DNA of 64,000 nt from Metabacillus endolithicus (GTDB lineage Bacteria > Bacillota > Bacilli > Bacillales > Bacillaceae). The notes below the pieces were generated by a model. It searched no databases, was not told where the DNA came from, and saw only the letters and a program-made list of their open reading frames with translations. The stretch is taken from the NCBI RefSeq assembly GCF_023078335.1, contig NZ_CP095550.1, positions 1,054,001-1,118,000 on the forward strand, given 5' to 3'. This document shows, piece by piece, positions 1-10,703 of this stretch (the first letter of the stretch is position 1; every line of letters begins with the position of its first letter). A program made the position numbers and the translations under genes.

Positions 1-96
1 TCTTGACCTTATTTTCTTCATTTCATGTTAAACAATTTTTACTAATGCTTTTCATGAATACGATTATTTTTTTGTTATTGTTTCATCCTAAACGGT

Positions 97-1495
<1,399 letters not shown>

Positions 1496-1517
1496 TTAAT
1501 TGTAAGAATTTTCGGAC

Positions 1518-1534
1518 AGTGTATTTAATACACT
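1518..1534. repeat. 17-bp palindrome between dgkA and cdd
   Basis: AGTGTATT-T-AATACACT, a perfect 8-bp inverted repeat around one central base, in the 226-bp gap between the dgkA stop and the cdd GTG start. The central gap is too short for a stable RNA hairpin, so an operator is more likely than a terminator. No regulator can be named from the sequence. Confidence 0.4.
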
Positions 1535-1625
1535 AAAAGGTTTGTCTTTAAAGATAACAATCTTTTTTCAGTATAAGAAGCCTGATTTAAAAAATGGTAA
1601 GCTATCTCGCTTTGACAGCTCCTAG

Positions 1626-2012
1626 CTATAAAAATAATTTAAGATGACTCCAAATAATAATTACACCAATTATAACCGAAAGAAACGCATATACCAAAAC
1701 CGCTCCAGCCGCAGCATCTTTTGCTGCTTTTGCAAGCGGGTGATAATCTGGTGTAATTAAATCAACTACATGCTCTAAAGCGGTATTGATCAATTCTAAC
1801 GAAAGCATACCACCGAGCAAAAACAAGAGAAGGACCCATTCAAATGTTGTAAACCCAAGAATCATTCCCACTATCAGCATGATGAAGGAGATCGAAACAT
1901 GGATTTGAAAATTCCTCTCGGATTTAAAGGTTTGAGTAATACCGGACCAGGCATATATAAAGCTTTTAAAAAAACGCTTCCATTCAGATAGTTTCGGATC
2001 TTTTAAGTCCAT
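1626..2012 (-). CDS. dgkA: Undecaprenol kinase (DgkA family)
   Basis: Small integral membrane kinase of the diacylglycerol kinase family; the Gram-positive members phosphorylate undecaprenol to recycle the cell-wall lipid carrier. It is 128 aa with three hydrophobic segments. The family signature [13 protein letters not shown] carries the catalytic Glu and metal-binding Glu, and [11 protein letters not shown] follows. The start overlaps the end of ybeY by 29 bp. Confidence 0.94.
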   Translation of the reverse strand: MDLKDPKLSEWKRFFKSFIYAWSGITQTFKSERNFQIHVSISFIMLIVGMILGFTTFEWVLLLFLLGGMLSLELINTALEHVVDLITPDYHPLAKAAKDAAAGAVLVYAFLSVIIGVIIIWSHLKLFL

Positions 2013-2466
2013 ATTGATTTAAAATATCCTTTTGTTTAGTAAACATCTCTTTTTCATCAGCTTCTGTCATATGATCATAACCTAAAAGATGAAGAAAACC
2101 ATGTACGGCTAAAAACCCCAGCTCCCTCATAAATGAATGACCATAATCCTGAGCCTGTTCTTTGGCACGGGGAATCGATATAATGATATCTCCAAGCATT
2201 CTAGGTTGATCTATGCCAACAATTTCAACCTCGCCTTCTCCCATCTCTTCTAAAGCAAATGAAATAACATCTGTAGGTTGATCTTTGTCTCGATATTCCC
2301 GGTTTACTTCTTGTATACGTTCATTTGTAACGAATGTGACTGAGATCTCAGCACCTTCTGTTATCCCTTCTTGTTCAGCAGCAAACTGCAAGAGTTCTTC
2401 AACTGTATGTATTTCCTTTTCAGTTAATTCATTTGTTTCATCATGACTATCGATAGATAATCTCAT
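1984..2466 (-). CDS. ybeY: Endoribonuclease YbeY, rRNA maturation factor
   Basis: Single-strand-specific zinc endoribonuclease for 16S rRNA 3' end maturation and ribosome quality control. The zinc motif [11 protein letters not shown] is near residue 120, and the conserved [12 protein letters not shown] is in the middle. At 160 aa it has normal length. It overlaps pgpH by 4 bp upstream and dgkA by 29 bp downstream, forming the phoH-pgpH-ybeY-dgkA-cdd-era order typical of Bacilli. Confidence 0.96.
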   Translation of the reverse strand: MRLSIDSHDETNELTEKEIHTVEELLQFAAEQEGITEGAEISVTFVTNERIQEVNREYRDKDQPTDVISFALEEMGEGEVEIVGIDQPRMLGDIIISIPRAKEQAQDYGHSFMRELGFLAVHGFLHLLGYDHMTEADEKEMFTKQKDILNQYGLKRSETI

Positions 2467-4632
2467 TCTTTCTTCACCTTCTGTTTTTTTGTTAGTTCAG
2501 GGTACTCAATTCTAGAATGGAAAATTCCTTTTAATGACTCACAAAAAGACTTCGCAATAATATCCAGTTCCTTTAATGTTATATCACATTCATCTAACTG
2601 ATTATCTTGTAATCGATCAGAAATTATTGACCTGACCAACTTTTCAATCTTTTCAGGAGTAGGGTTTGACATAGAGCGTACTGCAGCTTCTACACTATCC
2701 GCAATTGAGATAATTGCAATTTCTTTTGTTTGTGGCTTTGGACCAGGGTAACGGAACTCCTCCTCATAGATGGAGTCATTCGTTTGCTTAGCCTGATGAT
2801 AAAAATACTTTAAAAGTGTTGTCCCATGGTGCTGTTCAGCTATGTCAACAAATTCCTTTGGCATTTTATGCTTTCTTAACATTTCCACGCCATCTGTAAC
2901 ATGGGAAATGATGATATTTTTACTAAGTTGTGCAGATAACTTATTATGTGGATTTTCAATATTCATCTGATTTTCAATAAAATACTGTGGACGTTTTGTT
3001 TTTCCAATATCATGATAATAAGCAGCCACCCTTGCAAGGAGTCCATTTGCACCAATAGCTTCACAAGCAGATTCTGATAAATTAGCAACCATAACACTAT
3101 GATGATATGTTCCAGGAGTCTCCGTTAAAATTTTCCTTAGTAAGGGGTGATTAGGATTGGCCAACTCAATTAGCTTCATCGTTGATAGTATGCCAAAACC
3201 TGTTTCAAAAAATGGCATAAAACCTATCGTCAATACCGAAGACACAAGACCTGACGCACATGCCATTACAAAATACGAGGATATTTCCATATTAGAATAT
3301 CCACCATTACGAATAAGCATAATGGCTGTAAGAGCTAGCACATTGATTCCAGCAACAAATAAACCTGCCTGTAAGATTTTTGAGCGCAGGTTATGTTCAC
3401 CTAAAAACAACACCCCTGCAAGACAGCCAAAAAGATAATAAATTCCGATAGAAAAGTTGAAATTGCCTGTTATTCCTTCATTAAATATAACACTTCCACA
3501 AACAGCAAAGATCATACTAGTTAAAATGGCTAATCGTTCATTTAATAATAATTTAACCAACATCACTCCCATTGCAACCGGAACGATATAACCAATATGT
3601 GTATAATCAATCTTTTGAAATAAGCTGACAATTTTCATTAATAAGATCGTAATAGCAAAGATTAAACAATATAATAACAAAGAATTATTTTTTCTTGAGA
3701 TCGGACTGTCTTTCTTTTCAAAAAAATAAACAACCGCAGCCAAAATTAGGAGAATAAATAAACCAAGTCCCAAAAATGGTTTAAAAGATTGATGATCATC
3801 TAATAAACCAACAAGGCCAAGTTTTCGATAAACTTCACGGTTAATGAGTTCATCTTCTTCCACTAAAATTTGTCCTTGTTTAATTTGCGCCGTTTTCACG
3901 CTATCTTTTGCAAGTTGTCTTTGTTCTTCAGTTGCTTTTAAGTCAAACACAAAATTTGGCGTAATCGCAAATCTGGCAAGAATTGTAGCTGATTGCGAAA
4001 CCTCAGGTCGCAACGATGTATATTGGAGCTCATCCTCAACCTGCTTTTTTGCTTCTGTTAATTGAACAATAGGAATTTCTTTGCTCATTATATTATTCAC
4101 AGCTGTTACAACAGCATCTTTTGCTAACTCAAGTTCATCTTCAGATGTTTCAACTAATGATACAAATGTGTTAGCAGGAATTTTCTTGTTAATCGATTCT
4201 GTTAATTTACCTCTGATTTTCTCAACTTTTTCATTTGACGTTGTAGTTGAAGCACCCTCTTCATTGCCTTTTTCTTCTTCTTTTCTAACTTCTATTACAG
4301 TGTCAAAGATAGACGAAACAAGATCTACTTGCTTTTCTGAGATTTCCTTTTTTAAAACATACTGATCCTCTACTGAATCATATGCTTCCTGTTGTTTTCT
4401 TTCTGTCTCAACTTTATCTTCCACCGTTGTAGGAGCATAGATTGTCTGATCTGAAACAGTAAAGAGCTCAATATCCAGCGTTTCGAGAACTTTACATTAC
4501 TATACAGAGCTACAAATAAGATAACGGCTAATATGCTGTATAAAAAAATATGTAGAAACTTGTAACTATTTAACTTATCTACCACTTTGTTCGTTCTTTT
4601 ATTTTCCTTTGAATTGGCATTTTTTTCTTCAT
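2463..4632 (-). pseudogene. pgpH: Cyclic-di-AMP phosphodiesterase PgpH, frameshifted
   Basis: 7TM-HD family membrane phosphodiesterase that hydrolyses c-di-AMP. The long frame (4424-2463) holds part of the extracellular domain, the multi-TM region and the HD domain (HHSVMVANLS, YYHDIGK, EQHHG). The N-terminal cytoplasmic tail and first TM (FLHIFLYSILAVILF) lie in another frame up to 4654. The frames join near 4485-4490, where YSNVK must continue into ETLDIELF. One base appears missing; repaired, the protein is about 720 aa, as in relatives. The ATG at 4632 has a GAGGGTGG SD but needs one further A in the following A7 run; the TTG at 4654 is the alternative. See findings. Confidence 0.88.
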
Positions 4633-4756
4633 GATTGGCACCACCCTCTAACAACCTTCCAAAAGAAAAGCCGCTATAAACAATTCTATACTACCATTAT
4701 TCATTTTTATCGAAAAATGTTCAACTGTTAAGACAAAATATGACAAAAAAAGAACA

Positions 4757-4811
4757 AAAGTGCAAGCACTTTCATAAACGATACCTTAAAAAGGTTTTTC
4801 ACGAAAGTGCC
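4757..4811 (-). promoter_or_regulatory. Possible transcription attenuator ahead of pgpH
   Basis: On the minus strand three segments compete. Arm A (4811-4803, GGCACTTTC) can pair with arm B (4773-4766, GAAAGTGC). Arm B can instead pair with arm C (4763-4757, GCACTTT), forming a hairpin followed by a T-rich tract (TGTTCTTTTTTT, to 4745). A:B versus B:C is anti-terminator versus terminator geometry. An inner ACCTT/AAGGT pair lies inside the A-B loop. It sits about 125 nt upstream of the pgpH start. The function is inferred from pairing alone. Confidence 0.35.
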
Positions 4812-4870
4812 TTAAGAATTACTGTTTAATAATCTTCAATTAGAATGAATAAACAAATCCTAGTAAAAGA

Positions 4871-4900
4871 AAATGACCCGATTAAGGGTGCTCGGGTCAT
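4871..4900 (-). terminator. Rho-independent terminator after phoH
   Basis: ATGACCCG and CGGGTCAT form an 8-bp GC-rich stem. T-rich sequence follows on both strands, so it can act in either direction. It lies directly after the phoH stop. Confidence 0.85.
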
Positions 4901-4905
4901 TTTTC

Positions 4906-5867
4906 TTATTTTGAATTTTCATCATATGCCGAGATAATTTTAGCTACAAGTGGATGTCGAACAACGTCTGACTGCTCAAGAATCACAAATGATAATCCAC
5001 TAACATTTGTGAGAATATCTTTCGCGGTAGCCAAGCCTGATTTGACTCCTTTTGGAAGGTCCACTTGAGTAATATCACCAGTTATAACCATTTTGGAGCC
5101 AAATCCCAGTCTTGTTAGGAACATTTTCATTTGCTCTGGCGTAGTGTTCTGTGCTTCGTCTAAAATTACGAAAGCATCATCCAATGTTCTACCTCTCATA
5201 TATGCAAGGGTGCAATTTCTATTGTCCCACGCTCAATCAGCCTTTGGGTATGCTCCATTCCCAATACATCATGAAGAGCATCATATAATGGTCTTAAATA
5301 AGGATCAACTTTTTCCTTTAAGTCACCCGGTAGGAATCCTAAACTTTCTCCGGCTTCCACAGCTGGTCGTGTTAAAATTATGCGTTTAACAGAGCCAAGT
5401 TTTAATGCATTAACGGCCATTACTACAGCTAGATACGTTTTTCCTGTTCCTGCAGGGCCAATTCCAAACACTAAATCCTTTTTTTGAATAGCAGAAATAT
5501 ATTGACGCTGACCTAAGGTTTTTACGCGTATAGACTTTCCTTTAGCCGTTTTTCCAATTTCCTGCATATAAAGATTTTCCAGCTGATCTAACTTTTGTTC
5601 TTTCGCCATATTAATGGCATAAATAATGTCTCTTTCACTTATGTTAATACCTTTTCTAATAATGAGAAGCAGTGATTTAAGAAGTTCATCGACGAGTTTT
5701 ACATTCTCCGCACTTCCTGAAACATAAACTCCTTCTCCTCTTGTTACAATCGAAACATTTAAACCTTCTTCGATTCGTTTTAAGTGAAGATCATGGTTAC
5801 CAAATAGAGCAATTGCTTCGTTTGGATTTTCTACTTGTTGATTCATTGTCACTAATTCTTCTGGCAT
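4906..5867 (-). pseudogene. phoH: PhoH family ATPase, frameshifted
   Basis: PhoH-like P-loop NTPase, thought to act in RNA metabolism; in Bacilli it precedes pgpH and ybeY. The N-terminal frame (5867-5196) has the KH-like region and Walker A (GPAGTGKTYLA), ending IEIAPLHI. The C-terminal frame (5199-4906) begins [20 protein letters not shown] with Walker B (FVILDEAQ). The family reads [16 protein letters not shown], so one base is missing near 5206-5208 (ccctt-gca). Repaired length is about 320 aa, the family norm. Confidence 0.9.
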
Positions 5868-5870
5868 TCT

Positions 5871-7058
5871 TTAATCTCCCTGAACAATTGGTGTGGTTTT
5901 TACAATATTTTCTATCGCTTGATAAAGAACAGTCAACTTAACTTTACCATTCTCATTCGATTGGTGCAAAACTTTTTCACCTATGACCTTTTCTTCTTCA
6001 TCTAATTTGTCTTCAATATCTTTACGTCCTCTATCTAATGCAGCTTCTTTTGCTTGTTCAATACTATATTCTCTTTTTATCTGTTCCTTTTCACGATATG
6101 TTTCATTCACATAGGCAATAGGAAGTGTAAACTTTAAAAATTTAACATGATAAACATCATCTTCAACTTCAAAAGATTCAAATTTACTAGCTCCAAATCC
6201 CCATATTGGTATTCTAAAGGAACCCAATTGAAGATAATGTTTAACTTTAGCTTCCCCAGTTAACACATCAAAAGTCGTTTTTAATGGAATTGTTATTGAA
6301 GATTTATACCAAGTTTCCCCGAATATCTCAGCCTTAGCAGCAACTTTCTTCTGTTCATCTTCTTTACCAATCAAACCGGATACCAATACCTGTCCCTTTG
6401 AAACATGTTCATTTAAGGTTGTTAGCGGTTGACCTTGTTCAACGAACATCTTTTTAATAACAGCTTCCTTCTGTGCCACAATATGTCTTGGACTTACTAA
6501 CTCTTCTTCCTCAGGCTGATTTTTTTCTACAACTTTTAGATGATAGGTTGTACCTGTTAACTCTACTCCAACCCATGTGATTTGTTGTATATTATCTGTT
6601 AAAGTCTTTTGAATATCATCTGGATTTTCAACCAAGAATTGGAACTTTCCGGTTTTTACTCCGATACTAGATAATTCTTTTTTTATTAAGTGTTCTGTTT
6701 CAGGTGACGCACCTTCGACCTTTATTCCCCAAATCATATTGGATAAAACAAAAATGACCAGTAAAAATGCAAGTAATCCTAAAACGAAACCATTATTTCT
6801 CCATGACTTTTTAACGAAAAAAGGAAAGCCTAGCCTCTTTTCAAACCTACATTTACATTCATTTTTCTTTACAACAGCTCGTAAAGCATGTACATCTTGA
6901 AGGCGTATAAAAAAACTTAAACTTTCTGACTCATATCGTTTAACATTCCACACCACAATATTGTTTCGGATACAATCGTTTAAAAACCGCTCTGTACCTC
7001 TTCCACTAATACTCACTTTAACTACACCAAACAAATAACTCGTCCATTGATTCTTCAT
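5871..7058 (-). CDS. yqfD: Sporulation protein YqfD
   Basis: Membrane protein of the YqfD family, made in the mother cell during sporulation in B. subtilis; its molecular role is not settled. It has an N-terminal cytoplasmic domain, one strong TM segment near residues 95-115 (GLLAFLLVIFVLSNMIWG), then a large domain with a charged C-terminus. I start at the ATG at 7058 (MKNQWTSY), spaced 6 nt from an AGGGGG SD, giving 395 aa; the frame is open further up to 7139. The gap to yqfC holds a strong hairpin. Confidence 0.9.
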   Translation of the reverse strand: MKNQWTSYLFGVVKVSISGRGTERFLNDCIRNNIVVWNVKRYESESLSFFIRLQDVHALRAVVKKNECKCRFEKRLGFPFFVKKSWRNNGFVLGLLAFLLVIFVLSNMIWGIKVEGASPETEHLIKKELSSIGVKTGKFQFLVENPDDIQKTLTDNIQQITWVGVELTGTTYHLKVVEKNQPEEEELVSPRHIVAQKEAVIKKMFVEQGQPLTTLNEHVSKGQVLVSGLIGKEDEQKKVAAKAEIFGETWYKSSITIPLKTTFDVLTGEAKVKHYLQLGSFRIPIWGFGASKFESFEVEDDVYHVKFLKFTLPIAYVNETYREKEQIKREYSIEQAKEAALDRGRKDIEDKLDEEEKVIGEKVLHQSNENGKVKLTVLYQAIENIVKTTPIVQGD

Positions 7059-7106
7059 ACTCATCCCCCTGTTTAAGAAACACATCAATAAAAAAGAGAT
7101 ATATAC

Positions 7107-7139
7107 TTGTCTGCCGTGTTGCTGAAACACAGCAGACAA
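7107..7139 (-). other. Strong hairpin between yqfC and yqfD
   Basis: TTGTCTGC pairs with GCAGACAA, with further GTGT/ACAC pairs inside. On the minus strand it is followed after about 10 nt by a T-rich stretch. It may be a leaky terminator or an RNA processing/stability element between the two sporulation genes. Confidence 0.5.
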
Positions 7140-7215
7140 CTAGACAATTTCACCCAAATATTCCTTATGATTACATGAAGTTCTTTACAATTACGAACGA
7201 TAGGAGTATAAACAT

Positions 7216-7503
7216 TTAAGACTCATCAAGGTATAAAACTTGGTTTATTTTACCTTCTAATAAAATTTCTTCCGGAAGAATAGTTTTTATGACAAAGGCT
7301 TCACCTTTAATTAAAAGCTGACCCTGCTTTAGTAATAGGCGGAGCTCAGTATCAGTAAATGTAAGGAGTCCTCGATGATTCTCTATGTAAATATGTAGCT
7401 GTCCAACCATCGTAATTCTAGGAAGATCCATCATGACATCCGGCGGGAGTTCAATGTTATTTGTTATCCATCTCGTTAATTGCTGGCGCCATTTTTTTGC
7501 CAT
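7216..7503 (-). CDS. yqfC: Sporulation protein YqfC (YabP/YqfC family)
   Basis: A 95-aa protein of the YabP/YqfC family. The family is restricted to endospore formers; yqfC-yqfD is a sigma-E operon in B. subtilis. The sequence shows the compact beta-rich family core (RITMVGQLHIYIENHRGLLTF, abbreviated here by its edges) and no signal peptide. An AAAGGGGG SD lies 9 nt upstream. A sigma-E-like -10 box is found just upstream at 7527-7535. Confidence 0.9.
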   Translation of the reverse strand: MAKKWRQQLTRWITNNIELPPDVMMDLPRITMVGQLHIYIENHRGLLTFTDTELRLLLKQGQLLIKGEAFVIKTILPEEILLEGKINQVLYLDES

Positions 7504-7526
7504 AAAAAAAGACCCCCTTTCATCTC

Positions 7527-7556
7527 ATATGTATGAGAGAAACCGGAGTCTTATAA
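7527..7556 (-). promoter_or_regulatory. Candidate sigma-E promoter of yqfC
   Basis: The minus strand reads CATACATAT (7535-7527), matching the sigma-E -10 consensus CATACANT, with an ATAA-containing -35-like element (TTATAA, 7556-7551) 15-16 nt upstream. Known sigma-E control of yqfC in B. subtilis supports it; the -35 match is weak. Confidence 0.5.
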
Positions 7557-7579
7557 CACGTTTATTTGTTAAGTTACAA

Positions 7580-8113
7580 TCATCTTTTATTTTGGGTATA
7601 ATGTGGATTTTTCGAACGAGGTGCCCCAAGAATTTCACTCCAGATAACACCTTGAGCAGCACTTTGTTGATCAACAATAAGCTGATTACGATTTACGTTT
7701 CGGTTAACTTTTGGTAACTTCTCCTCTTTTACAGCTTGAGGTTTACCAAGACGCTCTTTTACAGTATTTACCCTATCATCTTTAACAGGATTGCGTTTCA
7801 TCTTCTCATAAGCCTCTTGTACGGTTTGAAGAGGTGGCCTGCTTTCTTCTCTTGGTTTTGTTTCTACAGTTGTCATAACCGGTTTCGGGACAGGCCTCGG
7901 ATTTGGTCTAGAGCTAGTCCTTGGATTCGGTCTTGGATTTGACCTTGGACTAGGCCTAGAATCTTGCCTGGTATCCTGCGGAGAAACCGTTTGTTTAGTT
8001 GGTTGTTTTTGATTCGTTTCATCTTCTTTTGTCTTAGAAGTGAAAACGCGAGAGAAAAGCCATGCTAAAGCCGCCCAGACAAGAGGATTTGTGAAAATTT
8101 CTGTTATATCCAC
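7580..8113 (-). CDS. yqfB: YqfB-like protein with Pro/Arg-rich linker
   Basis: Third gene of the yqeZ-floA-yqfB set; function unknown. It is 177 aa, starting at a GTG with an AAAGGAGGGAG SD. It has a short hydrophobic N-terminus (LVWAALAWLFSRVF, about residues 10-23), then a low-complexity linker of repeated S-R-P-x-P-R/N-P-R units (about residues 50-80), a charged stretch, and an ending GVIWSEILGAPRSKNPHY. It is probably a membrane-anchored cytoplasmic tail working with flotillin. The name rests on position and the C-terminal motif. Confidence 0.65.
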   Translation of the reverse strand: MDITEIFTNPLVWAALAWLFSRVFTSKTKEDETNQKQPTKQTVSPQDTRQDSRPSPRSNPRPNPRTSSRPNPRPVPKPVMTTVETKPREESRPPLQTVQEAYEKMKRNPVKDDRVNTVKERLGKPQAVKEEKLPKVNRNVNRNQLIVDQQSAAQGVIWSEILGAPRSKNPHYTQNKR

Positions 8114-8181
8114 TCTTTACTCCCTCCTTTTTAATGAGGAATAGGGATTGAGTACTCAATCCCTTTTATTGATAACACGTC

Positions 8182-9174
8182 TTAGTATTGATCTGAATCA
8201 TTATGATCTTTATTTGTTTTTCCAATTGAATCTCTCATGTCTGTATCTGCGGATATATTTTTAATATTCATATAATCCATAACACCAATATTACCTGAAC
8301 GAAGAGCCTCAGACATAGCTAGCGGAACTTTCGCTTCTGCTTCCACAACCTTAGCTTTCATTTCCTGAACACGTGCAAGCATTTCTTGTTCTTGTGCAAC
8401 AGCCATTGCTCTTCGCTCTTCTGCCTTTGCCTGAGCAATCTTTTTATCTGCTTCTGCTTGCTCTGTTTGTAATTCTGCACCAATGTTTTTACCGATATCA
8501 ACATCCGCGATATCAATCGAGAGGATTTCAAAGGCTGTACCTGAGTCAAGTCCTTTTCCTAAAACAGTTTGAGAAATCAAATCAGGGTTTTCAAGTACTT
8601 TCTTGTGATTATCTGATGAACCAATTGTACTTACAATACCTTCACCAACACGGGCGATAATCGTGTCTTCACCAGCACCACCGACAAGTCGTTCAATATT
8701 TGCTCTAACAGTGATTCTAGCTTTAGCTTTTACTTCAATACCATCCATCGCAACACCAGCAATAAACGGTGTTTCAATAACTTTTGGGTTTACACTCATT
8801 TGTACAGCTTCTAGTACATCACGACCGGCTAGATCGATTGCAGCACAGCGTTCAAAAGTTAATTCGATGTTTGCACGTTCTGCGGCAATTAAAGCATTAA
8901 CAACTCGGTCAACATTACCACCTGCTAAATAGTGGCTTTCTAGTTGGTTAGTTGTCACATCAAGACCTGCTTTATGTGCTTTGATCAATGGGTTGACAAC
9001 TCTACTAGGAATGACACGACGTAACCTCATTCCGATTAGCGTAAAAATACTTATCCTTACACCAGCTGCTAAGGCAGAAATCCATAGGGCAATCGGTACA
9101 AATGTAAAGAAAACACCTAAAACGATTAGCCCCAATATGATAAGTCCAATTAATAAGATTGCAGAAGCATCCAT
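8182..9174 (-). CDS. floA: Flotillin-like protein FloA
   Basis: SPFH/flotillin protein of functional membrane microdomains. N-terminal membrane segments ([18 protein letters not shown] and the next hydrophobic stretch, residues 4-45) anchor a SPFH domain. A coiled coil rich in Ala/Glu ([17 protein letters not shown], about 225-285) drives oligomerisation. 330 aa is the standard length. AGGAGG SD. It lies 27 bp after yqeZ, its usual NfeD-type partner. Confidence 0.95.
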   Translation of the reverse strand: MDASAILLIGLIILGLIVLGVFFTFVPIALWISALAAGVRISIFTLIGMRLRRVIPSRVVNPLIKAHKAGLDVTTNQLESHYLAGGNVDRVVNALIAAERANIELTFERCAAIDLAGRDVLEAVQMSVNPKVIETPFIAGVAMDGIEVKAKARITVRANIERLVGGAGEDTIIARVGEGIVSTIGSSDNHKKVLENPDLISQTVLGKGLDSGTAFEILSIDIADVDIGKNIGAELQTEQAEADKKIAQAKAEERRAMAVAQEQEMLARVQEMKAKVVEAEAKVPLAMSEALRSGNIGVMDYMNIKNISADTDMRDSIGKTNKDHNDSDQY

Positions 9175-9201
9175 TATGTTATTCCTCCTAATGTTCTTTC
9201 T

Positions 9202-10516
9202 TTATAGTTCTCTCACAACAATACGTGAGCCTTCTACTTTTACTACTTTTACCTTATTTCCTTTTGTAATAAATCCGCCTTCTGTCACTACATCAAGGCG
9301 TTCATCACTAATAATAGCTGTCCCTGACGGCCTTAAAGTGGTTAACGCTACTCCTTCAGCACCAACTAATTCAGCTCTAGATACATTGGATACATAACCA
9401 CTTTCGGTATTTGTTGAATCACGCAAAATTAACTTTTTAAATATATTCATACGCTTTCCAAACACCTTTACTAATAGGATAGATGCTGTTATTGAAACAG
9501 CAAAGGAAATCAAAAGAGATATTGTCATGTGCACAAAATCACCTGAAGCTACATACAGGCTAGTGATAATGCTAACAAATCCTACTATTCCCAATATACC
9601 TCCTGGGACAAAAAACTCGGCTATTATAAAGATAATCCCAAGAATAAATAGGATAATGGATTCCATTCCAGCTAATCCCGCTACTAAGTGACCATAAAAG
9701 AATAAGAAGTGCTGCAAGTCCCATACTTCCCGGAACACCAAAACCAGGTGAATAAAGCTCCACAACCAACCCTAGACTTCCTATTGAAAGTAGAATTGGA
9801 ACAACAACCGGATTCGTCAGAAACCTTGCAACTTTCTCAGCAAAGCTTTCTTCAGCTACAATCTCCACGGCATTATTATAACCTAATTGTTTTAGTAGAT
9901 CATCTCGATCCATAGCCGTTCCTTCTGAATAACCAACTTCGAGTGCTTGTTTTGTCTCTAAAGTTAGCAAATCACCTTTACCGGCTCCGTATTCAGGAAT
10001 ATCTACATCTTTATCAGCCATTGCCAGCGCATATTTTGGATCACGACCATTACGTTCTGCTGACTCTCTCATTTCGGATAACCATAAAGACTGAGCTTTA
10101 TCATCTGCTGCATTCCCATCACCTGTGATAATAGCCGCTGATCCCATTTGACTGCCTGGTGCCATGTATATTTGATTTGCATTAAGAGCAATATAGGCAC
10201 CTGCAGAGATTGCTCTTCTATTAATATAAGCAGTAATCGGGATCTCACTTGAACGAAGAGTATCAGCTATTTCCATAGGCCCATCAACAAGCCCTCCAAG
10301 TGTATCAATCTCTAAAATAATGTGATCAACTTTTTGAGACTGTGCATCGGATACGGTTCTTTTAATATATTGCGATAAACCTTTTTCAACCGTTTCTTCA
10401 ACAGGAATAATATAAACCTTTTCATTTGATTCTGCACTAATAATAGAAGTAAAACCTTGATAAATACTTAATATAAAAGCGAAGACAATCAAGAAAAGAA
10501 AAAACCTTTTTCTCAC
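9202..10516 (-). pseudogene. yqeZ: NfeD/ClpP-class membrane protease YqeZ, frameshifted
   Basis: NfeD-type protein: signal/TM segment, ClpP-class serine protease domain (GGLVDGPMEIAD, AISAGAYIAL with the catalytic Ser region), several TM helices and a C-terminal OB-fold NfeD domain. The start is GTG at 10516 with an AAAGGGGGTG SD. The first frame runs through GFGVPGSMGLAA and then goes out of frame; LFFYGHLVAGLAG continues in the neighbouring frame to 9202. The shift lies near 9700-9712 and amounts to +1 or -2. Repaired length is about 437 aa, equal to B. subtilis YqeZ. Confidence 0.88.
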
Positions 10517-10547
10517 TTTACACCCCCTTTCTATATCCTATTAGTAA

Positions 10548-10574
10548 TACGGTTATACAAATGAATTAGTTTCA
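10548..10574 (-). promoter_or_regulatory. Sigma-W-type promoter of yqeZ-floA-yqfB
   Basis: TGAAAC (10574-10569), 17-bp spacer, CGTA (10551-10548): the ECF sigma-W consensus. It lies 32 nt upstream of the yqeZ GTG. The homologous operon in B. subtilis belongs to the sigma-W regulon, so envelope-stress induction is expected. Confidence 0.8.
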
Positions 10575-10666
10575 AATTTTTTTGTGAAAGATGATTATAT
10601 TATAAACATCTTTATTCTTTGCTATTTTTTTATTGTCATGTAATGATTTTTATTATGTAATAAAAT

Positions 10667-10697
10667 AAAAGACATCTTGCAGAGCAAGATGTCTTTT
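10667..10697 (-). terminator. Terminator after yqeY
   Basis: Perfect 14-bp stem (AAAAGACATCTTGC / GCAAGATGTCTTTT) with a 3-nt loop, directly after the yqeY stop; T-rich on both sides, so bidirectional. Confidence 0.93.
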
Positions 10698-10703
10698 TGT
10701 CAT

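Noticed and set aside
1..96. Expected small gene yqzL after era
   Set aside because: No frame with SD and matching sequence in the 96 bp available; the gene may lie outside the window or be absent.
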